DNA of 6,460 nucleotides. Origin: Pseudomonadota bacterium (lineage in GTDB: Bacteria > Myxococcota_A > Polyangia > Haliangiales > Haliangiaceae). The notes beneath the pieces were generated by a model. It worked only from the letters and a program-made list of their open reading frames with translations. It was not told the origin of the DNA and searched no databases. The translations under genes and the position numbers were made by a program. The stretch lies in the NCBI GenBank assembly GCA_023430775.1, contig JAEYYY010000269.1, forward strand, positions 1 to 6,460, written 5' to 3'. The first letter of the stretch is position 1. Each line of letters opens with the position of its first letter. Positions 1 to 6,400 of the stretch are shown piece after piece.

Positions 1-239
1 GCCGCGCGATGGGCGAGACCATCGCCGCGGCACTCGTCATCGGCTCGGCCCTCGGCCAGATCACCGCGAACCCGTTCGCGCCGGGCAACTCGATGCCGGC
101 CGTGATCGCCAACGAGTGGGGCGAGGCCGATGATCTTCACAAGTCCGCGCTGATCGCGCTCGCCGTCGCGCTGTTCGTCCTCACGATCGTGGTCAACCTG
201 ACCGCGACCTGGATCGTGCAGCGAGGAAAGCGCGCATGA
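1..239 (+). CDS. pstC: PstC, phosphate ABC transporter permease (C-terminal end, 5' truncated by window)
   Basis: This is the last 78 residues of the phosphate-import permease PstC, an inner-membrane subunit that with PstA forms the channel of the PstSCAB transporter. The reading frame is open from position 3 and runs off the left edge, so the ATG at position 9 is an internal Met of the conserved RAMGETIA stretch and not a start. Also visible are the PstC-typical NPFAPGNSMPAVIANEWGEA segment, with its Ile-Ala-Asn-Glu core, and a final hydrophobic helix (about 25 residues from SALIALAV to ATWIV) followed by a short basic tail, QRGKRA. The stop codon TGA (237-239) overlaps the ATG of pstA. The identification also rests on the pstA and pstB genes that follow in the usual order. 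At least two thirds of the protein lies outside the window. Confidence 0.93.
   Translation, partial: RAMGETIAAALVIGSALGQITANPFAPGNSMPAVIANEWGEADDLHKSALIALAVALFVLTIVVNLTATWIVQRGKRA
223..238 (+). promoter_or_regulatory. Ribosome binding site and ATGA-coupled start of pstA
   Basis: A GAGGAAAG stretch (223-230) lies about 8 nt before the ATG at 236-238, inside the end of pstC. The ATG shares bases with the pstC stop (ATGA), the usual arrangement for translational coupling. This supports the chosen pstA start. Confidence 0.7.
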
Positions 240-1108
240 ACGTCCCCGATCTGCGCGCGAAGCACGGCTGGCGCTCGACGAAGAGCGCGCTGATGACGGG
301 GTTGATGGCGCTCGCCGTCGCGATCGTCGCGATCCCTCTGATCGCGGTCATCTACTCGGTCGTGTCGCGCGGCGCGGGTGCGGCGTTGTCGTCGTTCCCC
401 GACTTCTTCACCGAGGACATCCCGGCGATCTCGCGCCGCGAAGGTCCCGGCATGGGCCCGGCGATCCTCGGCACGCTGCTGGTCACCGGAGGCGCCACGC
501 TGATCGCCGTTCCCCTCGGCGTGCTCGGCGCGGTGTACCTGCACGAGTACGGAGGCGAGTCGAGGTTTGCCCGCACCGTGCGCTTCATGGCGATGGTGAT
601 GACCGGCGTGCCGTCGATCGTGATGGGCCTGTTCGTCTACGTGATGTGGACGATGCGGTTCGGTTACTCGGCATTCGGCGGCGCGCTCGCCCTCGCCTGC
701 CTGATGCTGCCGGTCGTGATCGGCTCGACGGAGCAGATGCTCCGCCTGGTACCGGCGCAGCTGCGCGAGGCCTCCTATGCGCTGGGCGCTTCGAGGTCGC
801 GCACGATCCTCACCGTCGTGCTTCCCGCGGCATTGCCCGGCATCGTCTCGGGCTCGCTGCTCGCGGTCGCGCGCGCCGCCGGCGAGACCGCACCGCTGCT
901 GTTCACGGTCGGCGCCGCCAAGGCGTTCAACCCGCATCTCTTCACCGAGGCAAACACGGCGCTGTCGCTGCAGATCTTCAACAGCGACCTCGCGTTTCCC
1001 GCCGCCGAGAGCCGCGCCTGGGGTGCCGCGCTGACGCTGGTGGCGCTGACCTTCCTGATCACGCTCGCCGCCCGGGTGGTCACCGCCCGGTTTGCCTCGA
1101 AGAGGTGA
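236..1108 (+). CDS. pstA: PstA, phosphate ABC transporter permease
   Basis: PstA is the second inner-membrane permease of the high-affinity phosphate importer and pairs with PstC. At 290 residues it has the normal family length. Hydrophobic segments lie at about residues 18-43, 76-102, 116-140, 146-164, 203-226 and 260-283, giving the expected six-helix pattern with a cytoplasmic N-terminus. Family landmarks are GVLGAVYLHEYGG (95-107), MTGVPSIVMGLFVY (122-135), the cytoplasmic EAA coupling loop REASYALGASRSRTILTVV (177-195, continuing to the conserved LPAALPG) that docks on the PstB ATPase, and ARAAGETAPLLFT (212-224). The start at 236 overlaps the pstC stop and has a good ribosome site. The stop TGA lies 3 nt before the first possible pstB start. 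Nothing looks broken or unusual. Its promoter would lie upstream of the window, where a Pho-type operator would be expected but cannot be seen. Confidence 0.96.
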   Translation: MNVPDLRAKHGWRSTKSALMTGLMALAVAIVAIPLIAVIYSVVSRGAGAALSSFPDFFTEDIPAISRREGPGMGPAILGTLLVTGGATLIAVPLGVLGAVYLHEYGGESRFARTVRFMAMVMTGVPSIVMGLFVYVMWTMRFGYSAFGGALALACLMLPVVIGSTEQMLRLVPAQLREASYALGASRSRTILTVVLPAALPGIVSGSLLAVARAAGETAPLLFTVGAAKAFNPHLFTEANTALSLQIFNSDLAFPAAESRAWGAALTLVALTFLITLAARVVTARFASKR

Positions 1109-1132
1109 CAGATGCCCACGGAGGATGTCATG
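1102..1132 (+). promoter_or_regulatory. Two competing ribosome sites and starts for pstB
   Basis: GAGGTGA (1102-1108), which includes the pstA stop codon, precedes ATG 1112. GGAGG (1120-1124) precedes a second in-frame ATG at 1130 by 5 nt. Both look functional. The choice changes PstB by six residues (293 or 287) and does not affect the ATPase domain. Confidence 0.55.
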
Positions 1133-1993
1133 GCAGTCGCACGAATCCACGCTCGTCGCAGTCCTCGCATCGTCGTCGACCGACGCTCCGCACCCGCGAT
1201 CGACGACACGCCGGTGGTGTTCGACATCGAGGACGCCGCCGTCTACTACGGCCGGTTCCGCGCCGTGCGCGATGTCTCGCTGAAGATCCACGAGAACCAG
1301 ATCACCGCGTTCATCGGACCGTCGGGCTGCGGCAAGACCACGATGTTGCGCGCGCTCAACCGGATGCACGACACCACGCCGGGAGCGCGGGTCGCCGGCA
1401 CGATCAACTATCACGGCGTGAATCTCTACGGCGCCGACGTCTCCGCCGTCGAGGTGCGGCGCCGGATCGGCATGGTGTTCCAGAAGCCGAACCCGTTCCC
1501 GAAGTCGATCCACGACAACATCGCGTTCGGTCCGCGGGTCAACGGTGTCCGCGACAAGCGCGAGCTCGACGAGATCGTCGAGAAGTCGCTGCGCGCCGCG
1601 GCGCTGTGGGACGAGGTCAAGGATCGGCTGCGCGCGTCGGCGCTCGGGCTGTCGGGTGGACAACAGCAGCGGCTGTGCATCGCGCGCACGATCGCGGTCG
1701 AGCCCGAGGTCGTGCTGATGGACGAGCCGTGCAGCGCACTCGATCCGATCGCCACGGCCCGGATCGAGGAGCTGATGCGCCAGCTCAAGAGCCGGTTCAC
1801 GATCGTGATCGTCACCCACAACATGCAACAGGCCGCGCGCGTCTCGGACCGCACGGCGTTCTTCACCGCCGAGCTCGATGCCCGGACCGACCAGCGCACC
1901 GGCATCCTCGTCGAGTACGACGCGACCGCGAAGATGTTCGCTAACCCCGCGGATGAACGGACCGAAAACTACATCACCGGTCGGTTCGGCTAA
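1112..1993 (+). CDS. pstB: PstB, phosphate ABC transporter ATP-binding protein
   Basis: PstB is the cytoplasmic ATPase that powers phosphate import through PstC/PstA. All ABC signatures are intact: Walker A GPSGCGKTT (69-77), the Q-loop in MVFQKPNPFP (121-130, Gln124; this wording is characteristic of PstB), the signature LSGGQQQR (180-187), Walker B VVLMDEP with catalytic Glu205 (200-206), the D-loop SALD (208-211) and the switch His236 in VTHNMQQ. It ends in YITGRFG, the diagnostic PstB C-terminus. At 293 residues it is longer than the usual 250-260, mainly because of an Arg-rich, low-complexity N-terminal extension of about 35 residues before VFDIEDAAVYYG, with a smaller insertion near 254-264. 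An alternative start at 1130 would give 287 residues. It is the last recognisable pst gene here; phoU does not follow directly. Confidence 0.97.
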   Translation: MPTEDVMAVARIHARRSPRIVVDRRSAPAIDDTPVVFDIEDAAVYYGRFRAVRDVSLKIHENQITAFIGPSGCGKTTMLRALNRMHDTTPGARVAGTINYHGVNLYGADVSAVEVRRRIGMVFQKPNPFPKSIHDNIAFGPRVNGVRDKRELDEIVEKSLRAAALWDEVKDRLRASALGLSGGQQQRLCIARTIAVEPEVVLMDEPCSALDPIATARIEELMRQLKSRFTIVIVTHNMQQAARVSDRTAFFTAELDARTDQRTGILVEYDATAKMFANPADERTENYITGRFG

Positions 1994-2015
1994 CCAGCAG
2001 ACACCTTTCTGGCCA

Positions 2016-2038
2016 CCCCGAGGCCACCTGGGCCGGGG
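2016..2038 (+). terminator. Weak hairpin between pstB and the lipoprotein gene
   Basis: An imperfect inverted repeat lies in the 59-nt gap: CCCC (2016-2019) and GGCC (2022-2025) pair with GGCC (2031-2034) and GGGG (2035-2038), with a two-base bulge and a five-base loop. No T-run follows (the next bases are TATCC), so it does not look like a standard intrinsic terminator. It may attenuate read-through or mean nothing in DNA this GC-rich. Confidence 0.2.
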
Positions 2039-2044
2039 TATCCT
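2039..2044 (+). promoter_or_regulatory. Possible -10 element (TATCCT) just upstream of the lipoprotein start
   Basis: TATCCT is the only AT-leaning hexamer close to the start codon. If it is used, transcription would begin at about 2051, almost on the ATG, giving a nearly leaderless message. The absence of a good ribosome site before 2053 fits that. No recognisable -35 box lies at the right distance (about 2016-2021 reads CCCCGA), so support is thin. Confidence 0.15.
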
Positions 2045-2052
2045 CCCACCCG

Positions 2053-3426
2053 ATGTTGCGCCGTCTGGGGATGCTGCTGCTCGTCGGCTGCCAGTACACG
2101 CCACCCGGTGGCGAGGTGCCGACCGATGGCACCACCACCGTCGACGTCACGATCATTCCGGATACCCTGCCGGATCCGAACATCTGTCAGGACACCACCA
2201 CGGCGTCGTGCCTCGGCAACGTGCTGCGCAAGTGCGAGACGGTCGGCCAGCTCCCGATCGACACGCCGTGCGCGATCTGCGCGGCCGGACCGCCGGCACA
2301 TTGCGAGGCGCTGGTGCCGTCCGCGAACGGCGCCACCGTCGAGGATCTGGCGCCGGATGGCAACGTCGTCGACATCACGATCGGCAACGACACGCGCGCC
2401 GACACCAGCAGCGGCGAGATCCAAGGCGTTCGCCCCGGCGGCGAAGGCGTGCTCAACGGCATCGGGTTTCGGGTCGTCAACAACATCGCGGTCTGGCGGT
2501 TCCACTCGCTCGTCATCGACGGCGACATCGACTTCGTCGGCAATCGTCCGGCGGTGTTCGCCGCCAATCGCACGATCGCCGTCAACGACACGCTCGATCT
2601 GCGCGGCGACTGCCTGTTCCAGAGCGCCGGGCCCGGCGGCAGTCAGGGCGGCATCGCCGAGCAGGATGGCAGCGGCGGCGACGGCAGGGGCAAGCACGGC
2701 AACGGTGCGTCGAACAGCAACGCGAGCGGTGGCTCCGGTGCGGGTCACGGCGCCACCGGTTCGGGCGGTGCGTCGTCTTCCGGCAATGCCGGGACCACGG
2801 GCGGCAACACGTTCGGCGACGCGACGATCACGATGTTGCGCGGCGGTGCCGGCGGCGGTGGCGGTGGCGGCGAGACCACCACGGGTGGCATCGGTGGTGG
2901 TGGCGGTGGCGCGCTGCATCTGGTCGCCAACGATCGGATCACGTTCGGCCCCGGCGGCGGCGTCAACGCCGGTGGCTGCGGCGGCCAGCGCGCGCTGTTC
3001 CACGATGCGGCCGGCGGTGGCGGTGGCTCCGGCGGCACGATCCTCGTCGAGGCAATCGAGGTCAACCTGACGACCGGCATCCTCGCGGTCAACGGCGGCG
3101 GTGGCGGTGGTGGCGATGGCGGCGGCCAGGCGGGCCAGCGCGGTCAGCTGTCGCGCACCGCAGCGACCGGCGGCGGAGCGAACGGCACCACGGGCGGTGC
3201 CGGCGGTGCGGGTGGCGCACCGACGACGAACCTCTCCGGCGGTGCCGGTGCCTCGGGCAGCAGCAACCGCAACGGTGGCGGCGGCGGCGGTGGGGTCGGC
3301 CGGATCCGGGTCAACACCAGGAACGATCAGAACCTGATCGGCACCTGCGCGGTGTGCTCGCCCAACTTCGACGATCCGGGCACCACCACCACGCGCGGCC
3401 CCGCGACCATCATCACCGTCGATTAG
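2053..3426 (+). CDS. Predicted Gly-rich outer-membrane or surface lipoprotein, function unknown
   Basis: A complete 457-residue secreted protein. The N-terminus MLRRLGMLLLVGC carries two Arg, a short hydrophobic core and a lipobox LVGC with Cys13 as the predicted lipidation site. Gln follows at +2, so no inner-membrane retention signal is seen. After a Thr/Pro-rich linker comes a six-Cys module (C45, C53, C61, C73, C76, C84; pattern CLGNVLRKC then TPCAIC), then EALVPSNGA-like and VVDITIGND stretches. A beta-rich stretch with IDGDIDFVGNRPAVFAA (155-171) follows, then a Gly-rich region (193-417, about 40% Gly) with strand-like inserts. The tail has CAVC (432-435) and Thr-rich TTTT. From memory, similar Cys-module plus Gly-rich proteins occur in myxobacteria, but I know no assigned role. 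No catalytic motif is visible. No alternative in-frame ATG/GTG/TTG start exists between the pstB stop and 2053, and the ribosome site is poor. The gene is 59 nt after pstB on the same strand. Confidence 0.85.
   Translation: MLRRLGMLLLVGCQYTPPGGEVPTDGTTTVDVTIIPDTLPDPNICQDTTTASCLGNVLRKCETVGQLPIDTPCAICAAGPPAHCEALVPSANGATVEDLAPDGNVVDITIGNDTRADTSSGEIQGVRPGGEGVLNGIGFRVVNNIAVWRFHSLVIDGDIDFVGNRPAVFAANRTIAVNDTLDLRGDCLFQSAGPGGSQGGIAEQDGSGGDGRGKHGNGASNSNASGGSGAGHGATGSGGASSSGNAGTTGGNTFGDATITMLRGGAGGGGGGGETTTGGIGGGGGGALHLVANDRITFGPGGGVNAGGCGGQRALFHDAAGGGGGSGGTILVEAIEVNLTTGILAVNGGGGGGGDGGGQAGQRGQLSRTAATGGGANGTTGGAGGAGGAPTTNLSGGAGASGSSNRNGGGGGGGVGRIRVNTRNDQNLIGTCAVCSPNFDDPGTTTTRGPATIITVD
2629..3303 (+). repeat. 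Gly-rich low-complexity coding tract (GGC/GGT codons)
   Basis: Codons 193-417 of the lipoprotein contain 92 Gly in 225 residues, by hand count, written mostly as GGC and GGT. Runs of six or more consecutive Gly occur at several places (for example residues 267-273, 281-286, 348-354 and 408-414). Because the unit is a triplet, slippage would change the length of the Gly runs without breaking the frame. Confidence 0.8.
2893..3120 (+). repeat. Two degenerate beta-strand/Gly repeats in the lipoprotein
   Basis: Residues 281-311 and 321-356 follow the same plan. Each has a run of Gly, a short hydrophobic strand (ALHLVAND or GTILVEAI), a second strand containing Ile or Val (RITFGPGGGVNAGG or EVNLTTGILAVNGG), then Gly again. 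A third partial copy, GGVGRIRVNTRND, ends the tract (about 413-425). Alternation of strands and Gly-rich turns is compatible with a repetitive beta-solenoid-like fold; that is inference from pattern only. Confidence 0.5.
3423..3426. other. Tail-to-tail overlap of two stop codons
   Basis: The four bases TTAG hold the TAG stop of the plus-strand lipoprotein (3424-3426) and, on the other strand, the TAA stop of the TonB-dependent receptor (3423-3425). There is no intergenic space and no T-tract or strong hairpin at the junction, so each transcript must end inside the opposite gene. Confidence 0.95.
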
Positions 3427-6400
3427 AAGGTCAGGCGGGCGCCGAGACGCGCGTACGCCGGACCGTAGCGGCCGACCGTGCGGCGATAGTTCGGGTTGCG
3501 GCCGATCGGCTGCGAGGTCTCGTTGCCGTCGGAGTCGAGCGTCTTGAGGAAGATCAGATCCTCGTACGAGCCACCCGATACCGGGTTCGCGTTCTGCAGC
3601 GAGCCACCGGCGCCGTTCGGATCGATCTGCCGCACCGCCGGTGCGTAGGTGTTGTCGACGCTGAACGTGCCCTGGTTGTCGTAGATGTTGTAGAGGTCGA
3701 AGAACACCTCGAGCTTCATGTTGCGCTTGAGCGGCCGCGCGAACCCGAAGTGCATGTCGAGGCCGTGGTCGAAGCTGGACCGACCGATCGATCCGCGCGG
3801 CAGCAGGAACGACTGGTTGTCACCGTACAGGTAGTGCGCGCCGAGCGCGTTCTCCGGCGTGCCCGACAGCGCGCGGAAGCGAGCCCCGACGGTGAGCGAT
3901 CCGACCTTCGCCTTCTCGAACGTGTAGTAGCCGTCGAGCTTGATGTAGTGCGGGCGATCCTGCGGCAGCGCACCGATGCGGTTCGCCAGCAACTCGACGA
4001 GGTCGTACTGCGTCGAGTTGTTCGGGATGATGACGTTGTCGTCGTACGAGATCAGACCGGGATAGTTTCCGCGCGTGCGCGAGAACGTGTACGACGCCTG
4101 CGTGTAGAGCTTGTTCTTGAACCGCTTCGACATCGTGATCTGCATCGCCGAGTAATCGCGGCGCGGCTTGTCGAAGATCCGGATGCCGCGGAACATCTCG
4201 AGCTGCTTCTCGAGGCGCTCGCGATCCGGGCCCTCGGGCATCGCGTCGATCCGGCGCTGCAGCTTGTCCTCCTCTTCCTTCGGGAACTGGCCCGGGTTCG
4301 AGATCACGTAGGTGTTCGCGCCATCGACGGAGACGTCCTCGATGACGCGACCGAACCGGCGATCCTGGATCGACACCCCGAGCTTGAAGTCATCCCAGAA
4401 CTCGTACTCGGTGCCGGCGACGATCTCGTCGATGTACTGGCCCTTGAGGCCCGGCGCGACGAGCGAGCCGTTGACGCCCGACAGTTGCTGCAGCTGATCC
4501 GGTGCCTCGGTGGAGCCGGCGCAACCCTCGGCGTTGGGGGCTCCGATCGCGGGATCGAGCTCGCCGCACTGCGCGGGCGAGTACCGCTGGACGTAGAGGA
4601 TCGGCGCGCCGAACGACAGGTTGTTCATCGCCAGCGGGATCGACTCGTAGAACCGACCCCAGTGGCCGTAGACCTTCGAGCGACCTTCCTTGGTCCAGTC
4701 GTAGAGCGCACCGATGCGCGGCGCGAACTGGCCCTTGAGCGCGAGCGCGTTCTTGCCGAACTTGTTGCCGGTCACCGGATCGGTGGTGCCCTGAAGGAAC
4801 TCGGCGTAGCGCAGCCGCTGCTCCTCGTAGCGGAGGCCGACGTTGAACGTCAGGTTCGGGCGGATCTGCCACGAGTCCCGGATGTACGTCGCCCAGTTGA
4901 ACGTCTGGCTGACGATGCCGGTGCCTTCGGTGCCCTTGTTGCCGAGGAAGTCGCAGTTGAAGGACACCTCGCCGCCGACGTCGGGATCCGGGTTCGGCGT
5001 CGAGCACATCTGATCGAAGCGACCGCCCTGGTTCTCCGGCGTCGTGATCTGGACCCAGCGCAGCACGTCGACGGCGGTGTCGACGTAGTTGACGAGATAG
5101 GCGTCACCCGACAGCGCCCGCGAGTTCTTCGACATGTTGTCTTCGAAGTCGATGCCGGCCTTGAGCTCGTGCGTGCCTGCCGCCTTGACGCGCTGGGTGA
5201 CACCGAGCCGGCCGCTGCGGCGTTGCTCGAGGTCCTCGTAGACCGAGCCCGGACCGCCGATCACGTACGCCGAGCTGTCCATCGGGCAGTTGGTGATGAA
5301 CGGGAAGTTGTCGCCGTTGCCGGTGGGACTATCGAAGCAGCCCTGCTGCGTCCGCATGCTCTCGCCGAAGTTCGGCGCGTAGGTGGACAGCGAGCCACCG
5401 ACGAGCACCTGCTGCGACGTCCCGGTGAGCGCCTTGTCGATGCCGCTGCGCTCGAAGCTGTCGCGGTGAACACCGACGGTGGCCTCGACCTCGGTCTTGT
5501 CGTTGTTGAACTTCGACGTCCACTTGAACGACACGTCGGTGGTGATGCCGCGATCCTTCGCGCCGTACGAGGCCGGACCGAACAGCCCCGGCCGCTTCGA
5601 CGTGAACGGCACGAAGTTGACGGCGAGCTGGCCCTGCTGCTGCGGGTTGAGCGCGTAGTTGAGCTTGGCGAGCGAGTTGTAGACCCGCGAGCTCGACGAC
5701 CGGATCTCCGAGTCGATCTCCTCGGTGATGAAGAAGCCGGTCGTCGGATCGACGTCGGGTGCGCCGTCGGCAAAGCCGCCCTGCTGGACGAGCCGCCCAT
5801 CGCAATCGGTGCGCGAGCCATCGGTAAGCGTGGTGCGGCAGTCGGTCTGGGTCTGCACCGAGCGCGTGTAATCGATGCGATTGAACGCCGGCGCGAAGCC
5901 GACGTAGAACCACAGCTTGTCCTTCTTGATCGGTCCACCGAGCTCGAAGCCGAGGTCGGCGCGATAGCCGACATCACCCGTGACCTCGATCGACGACGCG
6001 TTGCTCGGCGTCCGCACCGCCGGCGCCGTCAGCAGGCCCGGCTGCATGTAGCCGAAGATCGATCCCTTGAATTCGTTGCTGCCGCTCTTGGTGACGACGT
6101 TGACGATGCCGCCCGTCGCGCGACCGAACTCGGCGTTGTAGCCGCCGGTGATGACCTCCGTCTCCGAGATGAACTCGTTCGGGAGGTTCGTCGACAGACC
6201 ACCGAACGCGGTGTCCGTCGTGTTGATGCCCTCGACGATGTACACGTTCTCGGCCGACGTCGCGCCGGACATCGAGATGCCGTAGATGTCGGCCTGCGAA
6301 CCGGCCGACGACTCGAGCACGCCGCCGAACGTACGACCCGTCGGAATGTTCCGGGTGTAGTCGTCCGTGATCGTGACGCCCGTCTTCGTCGAGCCCTGAT

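Noticed and set aside
646..1944. A 432-codon plus-strand frame crossing pstA and pstB
   Set aside because: Arg-rich out-of-frame reading of two well-recognised genes; no family features.
137..2104. A 655-codon open frame antisense to the whole pst region
   Set aside because: The translation is dominated by Arg, His, Asp and Ala with no domain, and it lies opposite three clear pst genes. Long stop-free antisense frames are expected in GC-rich coding DNA.
1990..3003. A 337-codon antisense open frame over the lipoprotein gene
   Set aside because: Ala/Arg/Asp-rich composition with no motif. The plus-strand frame has a signal peptide, lipobox and ordered Cys, so this is its shadow.
2629..3303. 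Gly codon runs as a phase-variable switch
   Set aside because: The repeat unit is a triplet and GGC/GGT are mixed, so slippage would not shift the frame. At most, length variation is possible.
3394..3405. CGCG inverted repeat near the end of the lipoprotein gene as a terminator
   Set aside because: The stem is only 4-5 bp, lies inside coding sequence and has no T-run on either strand.
6318..6320. GTG as the start codon of the TonB-dependent receptor
   Set aside because: The frame continues upstream with canonical plug sequence (ETIVITGSAPIIDQGS), and a start here would leave no signal peptide. The true start is beyond the window.
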